From the NCBI GenBank assembly GCA_963556145.1, contig OY744468.1:3534001-3598000 (forward strand): a stretch of DNA of 64,000 nucleotides, written 5' to 3'. This document shows positions 47,341 to 59,299 of this stretch, piece after piece. Positions within the stretch are counted from its first letter, which is position 1; the number at the start of each line of letters is the position of its first letter. The notes below the pieces were generated by a model. The model worked only from the letters and a program-made list of their open reading frames with translations, searched no databases and was not told the origin of the DNA. Origin of the DNA: Hygrocybe punicea. Lineage: Eukaryota; Basidiomycota; Agaricomycetes; Agaricales; Hygrophoraceae. Position numbers and translations under genes: made by a program.

Positions 47341-48678
47341 GCAGCAGGTCCAGAAGAAATAGGAATGGGATTTTTCTCCGCAGAAGGTGCAATGGTGTGT
47401 GTGTGTTCGTCTCTGTGGGTACAGCCTGCAGCTTCGCCTTTGAAGTTCCAGGGCGATGATATCGTTGTCGCGAATGCAAGAGTAGAGGGCGGAGCCATCT
47501 TCGAAGGAAGTAGCGGTACAGTTTGGGAAGAAGTGGCCCCTATGACAGCAGATGAGGCAGATGGCAGACGAGGGGTGGCCACTGCTGCCTTTGCGAAAGG
47601 GCTGCGATGGGTGGGACGAACCAGAGGCCAAAGGGTGGTTGGGGAGGGAAGATTTGTGAGTGAAGGAGGGGGCGGAGGATCGCCAGGAGGGGATAAACAG
47701 GGTGGCAGGGCGTTCAGATTTCTTGATGACAAGGAGCATTTTTTGTTTCTCATATTCTTTGTCATACAAATTAGCCGAGTATGCGAAGGGGAGGGAATTA
47801 TAGTCTTTTCTCATGCGAATGTCAAGTTTGAGGATGGCAGGGAAGTATTCCACTGCGTCTTCGCAGCTCTTGAAAAATCCAAAGTGGGAGTCCCAGTGCA
47901 CATACCAAGTACCTTCTTATCCATCTTTGCCAGTTAGGGAGGCGAAGTGCACATAATTGCACGAGGCTTCAATCCATGCCTGGTGGGATAGATCGGTTTC
48001 TTTGCCGTATTTTGTCTCGAAGGCCTTGATGTCGAGGACTTGTGGAGATTTGGCGCCAGGTTTGATGGCGTTGATTTTCCTAAGGGTTAAGGTACTGGAG
48101 TCACGGTTAATGGCGTGGAGAGAGGCATTGGTAAAAAGGGAGAGAGGTGAGTAAACACGGTATGTGGAAAGGTCGTAATGAATTTGGTGGAAACCCAGCA
48201 TAGTGGGGATACCAGGGATGATCTCTACTTCGCTGTCCATATCTCTGTGTTGTTTCTTAGTTTTTTTGGGGGGAGAGTCGTCGAGATCGGAATCCATACG
48301 GCGTTTCAGGAAAGCGGAAAAAAGTTCTTTGGAAACGGGGGGAAAAAGGGAAAGGGAGTTGTGAAGGGAGGAGGAAGGGGTGGGTGATTCTACAGTATTG
48401 GGAATGGTAATAAGAGAAGAATTTTGGGAAATGGGAAGGGAGGGGGAGTCAGGGTTGGCAAGAATATATGTGCGTTTCAAGTCTCATTCATTATTACAGT
48501 CTGTTTTCTCTTTGTTGATGGTGAGTTTTCGGAAGCAAGGGAGTTTCTTTAGGCATGCTGAGATGATGGAATTAAGGTGGGTTTTTGGGGTATGAGCGGG
48601 AGTGGAAGAAGGAGGAGGAGTGGGAGTGTCATTGCGAGGGGGAATTGCATTACTGGTGGAAGGAACGGAGGCCGACAT
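47317..48678 (-). pseudogene. DIRS gag-like ORF1
   Basis: ATG at 48678 (MSASVPSTSNAIPP). The frame continues through a TGA at 48484-48486 and a TAA at 47917-47919 to a stop at 47317. The middle holds a Pro/Ser-rich part, a basic PPKKTKKQ stretch, and HQAWIEASCNYVHF. The C-terminal part holds two cysteine clusters: CLICCHRGHFFPNC (a CCHC-like knuckle) and CTFCGEKSHSYFFWTC. These fit the nucleic-acid-binding first ORF of fungal DIRS-type elements. The RT frame overlaps its end. Confidence 0.65.
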
Positions 48679-48795
48679 TGGGGTGAAAAAAAAGGAGAAG
48701 CAGGAGAAGGAAAGAGTAGAGGATTATGGGAATTATGAGTTCTTTTAATTTATTAAAAGACTGGTTCTTTATCAGACCTGGTTCACTGAGGGTTC

Positions 48796-51228
48796 TGTTA
48801 CATTTTTCAACTCCGCAACTCCGTTACCCACCATGACGATTCTGCTTTATCACACCTTCCTTTTTCGTTTCCTTTTACCTTTTGTCTTCTTTTGGACATC
48901 ATTGTTTATTCTTGTCCTTGTTCTCTTTTCTTCCTTTCTTCTTCTAGAACAATCCAGACCGACCATGGACACATCCCCACGTTACCTTGCTGTACCCGAA
49001 TAGTCTCCTTGCCGACGGACATCATCGCTATTGTCTTTTCCCTCGCCCTGACATATTGTTGACTTCATCCCACGACAAACCGATTCACAATGGCTGTACT
49101 CCCGACACAGCTCATTACCGTAATTGTTATTGGCAGCATTGCCATCACCTTCCTGATCGGTTTCTACTTCGTTATGATCTATCTTTGGCATCGGCACCGA
49201 AACCCTTCCGCCATTGATACTTCTGACTTCCACCTCAACAATATCTCACCACGTAATTGACAATTGCCATTCTTGGATATATGGTTTCCACTTTCGTATT
49301 CCGTGCCTACCATTATCCTCCCTGATGATCCAACGACATTCCTCACCTGCACGCATGCCCTGGACAATCCTCGATCACAGGACATTTCACTGTTCTCTCT
49401 AATCCGACCATTGCCGAAGCACATTCTTTTGGACTTTGACCACAGACCATACGATTTCCCAAACAGTGAACCAACCCCTATCGTATATTGTTCGCACAAC
49501 ACCGCTTCAATGCAGTACCCGACGACTTGTTCCCACAGCTTGTCACTCATGCCATGACTCGACACCTGGACCCATGTTCATTTATCCTTTTCCATCTGTA
49601 ATCTTGATACCTCCCACACTCGTTTACAATGATACCCTTTCTTGGACGAATACCGACATCAAGTGGACCGCATTGTTCCACAGACAGGACAAGACATCAC
49701 CCCTCGATACGTCATTGACACAGACATCGTCATCCGGTACAGCTTATACTGTTTGCATGTCTGACCTCGACTAGCCCACTGTCTTAGTTGGTTTTTCCTC
49801 CATACATTCCTTTATTTTCTTTCATACCACCAACCTTGCCGCTATATCCCACATTACCTCAAGACACTCCCTTCACCAATCCTACACTGGACGATACCCC
49901 TCTTCGACCCGACTGTGCATTGCACCTGCCAGACTGCACACTTGCCTGTTACAGCAAGTATAGACCCCAAATTGGCAATTCTGCATGTCACATGATCCGA
50001 TGACAAATCATCCGAGTCATCCGGACCTCTTCTATCCTCAATGACACCCGGGCCTCCAGTTGGATTGCGAGAACATCGACATGAGGACGCCTCATGTACG
50101 CCTCATGGTGAACACATGGTAGAGTTGGACATGTTGTGGCTTCATGGTTGTATTTCTATTTACCTCCCCTCAAGACCAGTCACTATATATACTGTTCTTG
50201 TTGTTGGTTCAGACTTTTTCTTCTTTTCCTTTCTTTATGTTTAGTCTGGTTCTTGGGGCAGACTCATCTTGTTTTAGGTAACATGGCTCGCAATGACATA
50301 GACCTTGACCCCCCCCTCTTAGCAGTGTTGTCTTAGCTGTAAGCAACAATGAAAACTGCTGTCCTCTCCTCTGGAATCCAATCCCTAGTTACAGCGGTTT
50401 TCATAAACATGTGGAAAAGTTGAAAAAAGATTTGAGGTGTAAAAATTTTGGACTTGGTGAAATTTCTTCTGTATCTCATGGAATACTGCATGGATTGAGA
50501 TGGTTATAGAGGGAAAGTTGTACTATTTCTTAAGGGCTTTCTACTCCTGTAATTACATTTGGACAATATTTAGTGTATGGTCAGTTGTAGATGAAATAAC
50601 AGGGAAACCAGGATTTTTTGAGACCCAAAATGATATTGTCAAATTATGGCATCAAATGAGCTCCTATGAAGAAGATTGTAGGGAGAAAATTGTTCATTTT
50701 TTCAAGGGCTAGAAGTACATATACCGTGTTTTGCTTGATTTTTGTGTTCTGAGCTAATATTACATCAGTACTATTTTTGATTGCATTGGGATTAGAATAC
50801 TGCAAGAATTATAAATATTGGCTCAAAACACAAAAATCAAGAAAAACATGGTATATGCACTTCTAGCCCTTGAAAAAATGAACAATTTTCTCCCCACAAT
50901 CTTCTTCATAGGAGCTCATTTGATGCCATAATTTGACAATATCATTTTGGGTCTCAAAAAATCCTGGTTTCCCTGTTATTTCATCTACAACTGACCATAC
51001 ACTAAATATTGTCCAAATGTAATTATAGGAGTAGATAGCCCTCAAGAAATAGTACAACTTTCCCTCTATAACCATCTCAATCCATGCAGTATTCCATGAG
51101 ATACAGAAGAAATTTCACCAAGTCCAAAATTTTTACACCTCAAATCTTTTTTCAACTTTTCTGCATGTTTATGAAAACCGCTGTAAGTTGATTGTTGCCG
51201 GAGCCCGCTGCAGAAGCGATCTGTAACA
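48796..51228. mobile_element. LTR-type unit (TGTTAC..GTAACA) carrying a MITE
   Basis: Ends TGTTACATTTTTC and GATCTGTAACA with a 5-bp duplication GGTTC. The 3' 45 bp match the solo LTR at 42541-43102 in part. Excluding the MITE (50392-51183) it is about 1.64 kb, roughly three times longer than that LTR. No gag-pol frame is present, only short frames. actatatatactg near 50180 may be a TATA region. It is either a long solo LTR or a small non-autonomous LTR element. Confidence 0.7.
50392..51183. mobile_element. Foldback MITE, 792 bp, TA target
   Basis: CAGCGGTTTTCATAAACATG at the left and its inverse at the right; the two arms, each about 370-390 bp, are almost perfect inverted copies meeting near 50790. 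TA flanks both sides (50390-50391 and 51184-51185). The open frames of 70 codons in each arm are mirror images and not genes. A decayed relative lies at 6165-6866. Confidence 0.8.
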
Positions 51229-51233
51229 GGTTC

Positions 51234-52802
51234 GTAATTAATTAATTAATTGATAAAGTTGATCGCCTATAGAGAAAAATTTTTTGGACAAGAGATATGA
51301 TTCTACTTCTGATCCTTAAAAATAACACCAAGTTGGGGTCATGTTTGGACAAGCTTACATAAGCATCCAAATATGGGTTGTCTCAGACAAGCCACATTAC
51401 CTTCCAATTATATTCAAAATATTCATAGTGCCTTCAATTCTTATCGGAATCAGCCACAGTTTGAACTGCTGACTAATATAACCATTTCCGGTTAGGTATG
51501 ACAGTCACATGTGATCAATCTAACCATATAAGGTAATTTTTGATATTATACACTAAATTTTATGCTGATCATAATAGTGATAGTCACATGTGACCAGTCT
51601 AACCATATAAGGCAATTTTACAGACAATGTGCTAAATTTTATATTGATTACCACAACGTTCATTGCATGTAACAAGTATAACTATATAACGCAATCATAC
51701 ATATTTTATCATAAGTTTTGGTCTTTGGAGTCTTATTTGAGGTTTAGTAAACAAATACAAACAGAGGTAAATAAAGACAAATAATATGCTCTTCTATGAA
51801 TCTTATCACTGGACATTTGTGAGTGATGTTACAACTTAATCATAGGACAAATAAATATAAATAAACAAATCCAATATGGTTAGATTACCTCATATTTCAA
51901 TTTTGGTTTTGGTCAATTTGTTATGTAATCATGATTATGTAATGATTAGTCAGATCACCATTTGAATCCAGACTTTGAACCTTATTGCGCTTTTGCCTCA
52001 TGAACCTGAACCACTATCTTCCCCATTTGGTACATTATTACCGCGTTTTTTAACCTTTTTGGCTCGTTTAAGCTCAGTTTTCCATATTTAGACTCCGAAA
52101 AAATGTTTTCTGGATCAGGTGATGTGTCCAGACCATTCAGGGTCCAATGCTAACATAAGCTTCCCTTTTTTAAACATAAAAGTCAAAAATTTATTAGATT
52201 TTCATGCTTTTTCTGCTATATGGCTTTATTTTCTTTCCTGGACCACTGGTAATGTCTTCAATTTGTAAATGTTATTGTTTCTTAACATAATCTATCATTT
52301 TACAGCTCATCTCCCTTTCCATTTTCAAAGTATGTATAAATTTCATGTTTTGTCACCTTTTCTGCTTGTTTAAGCTCAGTTTTCCATATTCAGACTCTGA
52401 AAAAAAGCGATCTGGATCAGGTGATGTCCATGCACCATTCAGGGTCTAATGCTGACATAATCTGTCTTTTTGTAGATGTAAAAGTCAAATATTCTTCTGA
52501 TTTTTATGTCTTTTCTTTTATTTGGCTCTGTTTTGATATTGGTAATGTCTTCTATTTGTATATATTATTGTGTGTTAATATAATTTATCATTTTATAGCA
52601 TGTTTCCTCCTCAAATTTCTAGGTATGTGTGAATTTTGCATTTTTTCACCCTATAAGATTAGATAAGCTCATTTGTTGAGTTGCAGGTTTACTTTGGACA
52701 TTTACTAGCTCAGGTATGAATTTCTCACCATTCAGGATTGCATGCTTATATAACCTTGCCTTGTATAGTCCAAAAATTCAGAAATTCACTTTTATGTTTG
52801 TG
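51234..52802 (+). other. Helitron C leader with tandem 300-bp duplication and intron-like stretches
   Basis: The first part matches Helitron F (catataaggcaatttt blocks). A unit of about 300 bp beginning tttaagctcagttttccat occurs at about 52068 and again at about 52368. Each copy carries ctggatcaggtgatg and accattcagggtc. At 52672-52805 gttgcag, a short segment, GTATGA and tttgtgcag look like splice sites just before the coding start. This may be a spliced 5' UTR. Confidence 0.4.
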
Positions 52803-55800
52803 CAGTTAATGCTGATCCGGTTGATGACCATGCGCCCGATGGGCAAGAGGTGGAATGCCTGGGCGATGCCCATAAGAGTGATGCTCATATGGTCGATGAC
52901 CATGCGCCCGATGGGCAAGAGGCAGAATGCCTGGGCGATGCCCATGTGAGCAATGCTCAAACAGTCAATAACTATGCACCCAATGGCCCCAAGGCAAAAT
53001 GCCTGAGCGATGCTCATATGATCAATGATCACACACTCAATGTGAAAACCCCAAAATTGGCTATAACAATGTTAAAAATGTTGCAATATCTAGTGATTTT
53101 TATTCTTGCAATGTCTTGGGCACAATGTGCTGTTACTAGAATTGGCCTTGTGCCTCCTGTAAATGTCCTACAAAATGTCCATGTCATACCAACTGTGTCT
53201 GTCATACAAAATGTCATTCTATGCCCTGTTACTTTGAATTTTTATGAAGACAATCTGACAAAGTATGAAAATCCTACTTATTTACCAAGTTTCATCTCTG
53301 TTCATCAGTCCACCTCTTGTATCACATCATCAAACTCTGAAAAAATTAGAAATATCTACAACAGCAGTGAATTTGTTCTTTCTAGTTGTCAATCAGCTCA
53401 TCCCTCTTTTCTATTTAAACTATATGCCAGAATCATCTTGAACATGTGTGTTTTGCTTTCTGAGTATCCTTGTACAACCAGCATTGCTAATAAGTGCATG
53501 TATGTTAAATTGAAACTTCAACAGAATCTGTTCAGAAAACATGATTTCAGAGCTTACTTACAATATATAAACAAACTACCTGTATTAGCCAGTGGAGCAA
53601 TTCTGCTGTTTTTCTTAGTTCTGCATCATTTTCTTGCTTTTCAAATGACTGCTCACTATATTTGCAATAAAACTTCGAAATTATATGACATTTTCAAGTC
53701 TGATAATATACCTTTCAATGCTAATATTGATATTGAATGCATTGGTGGAGGCAAAGCAAATATATTCTCACTTCATGAACTGATGCCTGCTTCAACCAAT
53801 GACAATACTAGTATGGATACAGGCAAGTGTAAATTCTACTCTTACATGACAAAAAATGAAGCACTCTCTCTAGAATTATCATCTGAGAAGTCACTTGTAA
53901 TTGTAAACCACCCATTCAAATTGTTGATTCCAAAGTTGACCATTGCAAACTTGAAAGTGATTGCAGCTAGTCATAGCATTCTTGTACACTCAAAAATGAA
54001 TAATGCATCAATTCAAACTGCACTTCAGGCTCATGTGTGCTCCAATTGCCCTGAATTTGTATCTGTCTTTGAATTTATTGACAATGAAGCAATTGCAATT
54101 CACAAGAAAACCTCACACACCAGAGCAGTCAATATGTTTAAAGCACAACATCCTGACAAATATGCACAACAGAATCTAGCAGCAGTACAGAAATTTCACA
54201 ATGAACACCCTGATAAGCATGCCAAACAAAATCTGGCAGCTGTACAAGAATTTCAGAGTGAAAATGCTGACAAGCATGCAAAGCAACATCTGGCAGGTGT
54301 ACAGAAATATCGCAGTGAATATCCTGACAAGCATGCCAAACAACATCTGGCAGCTGTACAGAAATTTCAGTGTGAAAATCCAGAGAAACGTGGCAGAAAA
54401 ATTTAACAGCTGTCCAGAAATTTCATCTGAAACATCCTCAGAAGCATGCAAGACAAAACCTTGCAGCTGTACAAAGATTTCACCAGGAACATCCAGAGAA
54501 GCATGCAACACAAAACCTTGCAGCTGTTACAAAGTTCAAAGTTGATCATCATGAAAAGCATCTGCAACACACATTAAATGCAGTTAAAAGACATACCATG
54601 AATCACCCTGAGCAGCATGCAGAAACAAATCAGATGGCTGTTCAAACATACAGAGATAATATTCAATTCCCTCCTGATCCACCTTCAGCAAAATTGCAAC
54701 ACACTATTATTTCAGGATTTTGTGGTGATACCTCTCCCAACAAATTTATTGAATCTGGTTGTGCTGTCTGTGGAAGATTGACTCCAGTCTCTCAATTGCA
54801 AAGCTACACAGAGTTGAATTTAAGTTGTTTGAAACAATCTGGTATAACTCAAACAGAGCGCTTCTCAATAAATAATCCAATTGAATCTTCAGACAGTCCT
54901 ATAACAATTGAAGATCTTCCTGGCATTTGCAAGAAGTGTTACAAGTCTTTGATCAGAGGAAAATGCCCAGCTATGTCCTTGGCAAATGGTTTATGGCTTG
55001 GACAAATTCCTAATGAATTGACTAATTTGTCTTATGCAGAACAACTGTTGATTGCTAGAGTGAGACACAATAAATGCATAGTTCGAGTTGCTTCAGGAAT
55101 GCACAAAATGAGAGCAAATGCCAATACATTTGCTAATCCAACTCCCAAGATATATGACATTTTACCCCCACCTGTTGATGAGTTAGATGAAGTGCTGGCA
55201 TTTATTTATACTGGACCATGTAAGTCTACAAGATCTGATTTTGAGCGTACACCATTGCTTGTTAGAAGAAACAAAGTCGCCACTGCTTTGAATTGGTTGA
55301 AACTGAATCATTGTGACTACTTTGACTTGGAAATCTCACAAGAGAATTTGAAGCAATATCCTGAGAATGACATACCAGTTGTAGTGGAGTACAGACAGTC
55401 CTTTGTCAACCAAAACCCAGAAGCTACAGCTGTGAATGACATGGAAGAGGAAGAAGGAACTGAGACTGGCATGTGTCCATTTGTAGTTCATGGTCTGACA
55501 GGTGAAGAGTACTCTATACAAAGTATCAAAGCCATAAAAGCCATTGCCTTAAAATATTTGATGGATAATAAAAAGATACTGGCAATTGGACATGAGAGTG
55601 ATCCACAATCCATCTACAATAATCCTCAGTTGTTCCCTCAAATGATACCGTAGTTGTTTCCCTATGGACTTGGTGGAATTGGTAACTCACTGATTCAAGG
55701 CAAGATTTCTGAAATCAAACACAAGAGACACTTGTTAATGTACTATGACAAGAGGTTTCAGAAAGATCCCCACTTTCCTTTGATTGCATTCAACCATGAG

Positions 55801-58771
55801 CAAATAAAAGAGTCTACAACAGCTGGCTACTTATTAGCTGAGAAGGCAAAATTTGAACACATTGCACAAAGATTGATGGATGTTGATCTTGGAGTGTTGA
55901 ATAACATTGCTAGGAAAATGCAGGATGGTGAACATGTCACTCCAGAAACCGATGAAGAGAAGCTATGTTTTCAATTGATCAAAGATATTGATCATGTGGG
56001 CAGTCATGTCAAAGGATCACTTACATGCAAGAAATATATGAGAAATGAAGTCTGGTCTCTGATGTCCTTTGTGGGTGCACCTTCCTGGTTCATTACATTT
56101 TCACCTGCAGATAACATGCACCCACTGTCTTTATATTTTGCTGATACAAAAGAAACTTTTACACCTGAGCTTAGAGGGTATGATGAGCGCTACAGACTTA
56201 TTGCAGAAAATCCAGTGGCTGGTGCTAGATTCTTTCACTTTATGGTGGAACTGTTTATCAAACATGTTCTTGGTGTTGGATCAAACCATTCTGGCTTTTA
56301 TGGTAACACCAAGGCATACTATGGCACAGTGGAGCAACAAGGACGTCTCACCCTTCACATGCACATGCTACTATGGCTCAAAGGATGTTTGTCACCCCAA
56401 GAAATCAGAGACAAAATAATGGATCCCACCTCAAACTTTCAGCAAGCCTTTGTAGAGTATCTAGAAAGCGTGCACATTGGTGAATTCATGACTGGCACAA
56501 TGGATGAAGTGAAAGCTAAAGTCAACCATAAGTCTGAACAAGAAGACTATAAGGATCCCACTCAGACTCTGCCTGAAGCACCCCCACCTATGTGTACAAT
56601 TATACATGATGTGAACAGTGACATCAATTGTAATGATTGCAAACAAATGAATTCATGGTGGAACAGATTTGCAAACACTGTTGATCATTTGATTTTACGC
56701 TCCAATGTTCATAATTGTGGTAGAAATAGTTCATACAATGAGAAAGTCCTGAGAAAAGACAGACCCAGTTGCATGAACAAACATGGTAAATGTAAAGCTA
56801 GATTTCCCAGACCTTTTTTTGAATCAACACAAGTAGATCCAAAAACTGGTGCATTGAATATGAAAAAGGGTGAAGCTTGGATCAATACATTGACACCACT
56901 TGTGACATTTCTACTTCGCTGCAATTCTGATATTACAAGTCTTCTTTCTGGTACTGCAATCAAAGCTATTGTAGCATATATCTCTGACTATATTACAAAA
57001 CCTGGATTGAAAACCTATAGCATATTTGATACCATTAGAAGTGTGTTTGATAGAAACTCAGAAATGCTTGGAGGATCCATGAAATGAAAAGACAAAGCTA
57101 GAAAACTCATCACCCAGATCATCAATGCTTTAACTGCAAAACTTGAAATTGGTGGTCCAATGGCTTCAATGTATCTACTTGGCAACCCTGACCATTTACT
57201 AGTCATAAATTCATTCCTGTTTATTGGAGGAACTATGTGAAGGAAGTCCAAAAGGCTTGGAACCCTGATGACAATGATGACATGCAAGTTGACTCTGAAA
57301 AAGTTGTACTGCGCAATCAAAAGGGAAAATTCATAGGACTATCTGCTGTGCATGACTATATTTACAGACCAACTTATTATGAAGATATGAATTTATATGA
57401 ATGGGTGCAGGGTGCAGAAAGAGTCAAGAGAAACATTCAAAAAGCTCATGATGAAATAAACAGTGATGATGAGTTAGATGTCATGGAATCTGAGCCACCT
57501 GCAACTCACAAAACAACTTTGAAATTTAATATACCTACCAGTAATGACTTGAGCATAGAATTTGATGATCTGAACATCAAAGATGATGACAATTTCATAG
57601 AATGTGATTCAGACGACAATGAGTCTGATAGCACTGAGTATGTCCAAGAAGATACCAAGCTTTTCCTAGAAGATCACCCATTATATGAATCACACTGTAT
57701 AGAATTCAGTGAAAAGAATAAGCATGTTGTTTCAAACTTTGTTGGTGGTTCATTGCCCAGATGTGATAGAGGAGACAGAGAATACTATTCACCACAATGC
57801 TCACTCTGTTCAAATCATGGAGATCTGGCAATGACCTGAAAAGTGAAGTGGAATCATGGGATGAAGCATTCACTTATCATGAATTCACTGAAAGGAAATT
57901 AGAAATTATGAACAACTTTAATCTGAGATATGAATGCCTTGATGCTAGAGATGACTATTCTGCTCAGCTTAGAAAAGGTGCAGTGTTAAATGTTACTTGT
58001 CCTCAATTTATGACTTCAGACATGATTTCACACTTGGATGATGACAACATTCAAAATGGTGGTGACTTTGGAGATGACAATTATGAGCAGGACAAAAATT
58101 CTGCAGATTATGGCACTAACAAATATTCTGAACTTGGTCAACATGGTAGACTGATCAAAGCTCAAATGGATGCCACTGAAAATATTGTCAGAAATATTGG
58201 TTGGCTTGACCCATGTCCAGATGGTGCAATTACAGTAAATTCTGCTCCACTTGAAGTTGAAATGAATCAACCTGGTACTCAATGGAAACAACTTGTTCAA
58301 GACCAGAGAGAAGAATTACTAGATGAGCGCAATCAACACATTCTTGCAAACTCCAAGTCTACTTCTTACAACATATGTACTGATCCAAATGAAAATGATG
58401 TGATGATTGTGTACCAATCATACTTGATGCAAACTTTGAGAGCTGAAAATGCACAGAGACAACAGCCAATTGATGCCACAGTCAGAAAATTCCGCTTGAA
58501 TACTGAGCAAAAAAGAGCCTTTAGAATCATTGCAAATCATGCTTCATCTCTCAGTAATGACCAGTTGAAAATGAATATTGCTGGAATGGCTGGCACTGGA
58601 AAATCACAAGTCATCAAAGCAGTTGTTGAGTTCTTTGACAATGTACATGAGTCTCACAGATTTGTTATTCTTGGTCCTACTGGTACTTCTGCAGCTCTAC
58701 AAAATGGCTCAACTTATCACTACTTCCTGGGCATCAATCCAAACATGTCAAATAGAAATGAAGCAATGGGC
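52803..58771 (+). pseudogene. Helitron C Rep-helicase gene (broken)
   Basis: The start region has a 24-residue repeat, three copies (DDHAPDGQE, ECLGDAH). A 19-residue repeat follows, about nine copies (HPDKHAKQNLAAVQ type, 54150-54660), broken by a frameshift at 54406. Then come the zinc-pair/DUF6570-like region (CAVCGRL, CKKCYKSLIRGK, LANGLWLGQIP) to a TAG at 55651-55653, which replaces the Trp before LFPYGLGG. The Rep domain 55654-57087 has the HUH motif LTLHMHMLLW and Tyr pair YISDYITK. TGA at 57085-57087; frameshifts near 57200 and 57795; helicase from about 58490 with AGMAGTGKSQ. The frame ends at the LINE junction, so Walker B onward and any peptidase domain are absent. Confidence 0.85.
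54150..54660 (+). repeat. 57-bp coding repeat in Helitron C
   Basis: About nine units of 19 codons, consensus HPDKHAKQNLAAVQKF. The alternation of basic and small residues recalls short tandem DNA-binding repeats (STPR type), but identity is not proven. Helitron B lacks this block at the matching position. Confidence 0.7.
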
Positions 58772-59299
58772 ATTTTTTTTTTTTTTTTTTTTTTTTTTTT
58801 CATTTTTTTTGTCAGATTTATTGTCCCGCAGGGTTGTACCCTATGTCGGACGTTACATGTGGGCGAAGAGTATACTAGTGAGGTAGAAAAAATATATGAA
58901 AATTGGGATCCGTCCCAATTCCTGCGCCTCTGGTTTACGAATGTAGACACGACGGAGTAAGTCCCCCGTGACCCCAGCATATCCAATGCTGTTTTAGACG
59001 TCTGGCCTGGCTGTGAGGGTGCCCGATGGTGCTAGTGGAAGTTGCGTTGTGGGGGGGTCTAGACCGTATAAGTGCTCGGCCGCCGAGGCGGGCATGCACG
59101 AGGAAGATGGGGCCGCAGGGTGGAGAAGGTGTGATGAAAGGGTGATCGTCTGTTGATGCTGTTTGTACGGTGTGAACGACGTTGAGGTCGGGCGGGCGGG
59201 GGCGGCGTAGATCTTGATGTGAGCGAGCGTGTGTGGGGTGGCGGTGGCGGTGGGGAGTTATCAGTGACGGAAATAGCGCTGTAGATGGGTAAAGTCAGT

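Larger units (their letters stand above)
31857..48732 (-). mobile_element. DIRS-like retroelement, minus strand, split by three insertions
   Basis: Collinear pieces read right to left: gag-like ORF (48678-47317), reverse transcriptase (about 47340 to 46073, with an intron), RT/RNase H linker (34754-34650), RNase H (33696-33346) and tyrosine recombinase (32207-31857). The RT-RNase H-tyrosine recombinase order is that of DIRS elements, which integrate with a recombinase rather than an integrase. It is interrupted by 34755-46072, 33705-34649 and 32208-33345. On the right the element is cut by Helitron C at 48733, so its 5' repeat is not in view. Several stops and a likely internal deletion between RNase H and recombinase show decay. 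Confidence 0.8.
48733..58771 (+). mobile_element. Helitron C, autonomous family member, 3' end cut off by a LINE
   Basis: The 5' end TTATGAGTTCTTTTAATT has the same hairpin as Helitron F. After 63 bp an LTR unit is inserted (5-bp duplication GGTTC at 48791-48795 and 51229-51233), and the Helitron leader then resumes with gtaattaattaattaatt as in F. The coding region 52803-58771 is closely related to Helitron A. The LINE poly(A) joins it within the helicase at 58771. It appears to be the full-length parent type of F and G. It inserted just 5' of the DIRS ORF1 start. Confidence 0.8.

Noticed and set aside
47152..47937. 261-codon plus-strand frame
   Set aside because: Antisense to the DIRS ORF1 and RT frames, which have recognisable cysteine and RT motifs.
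50500..51075. Two 70-codon frames of nearly identical sequence on opposite strands
   Set aside because: They are the mirror arms of the foldback MITE, so identity reflects the palindrome and not a gene family.
58773..58830. Poly-Phe stretch as part of the Helitron C protein
   Set aside because: It is the antisense of the LINE poly(A) tail.
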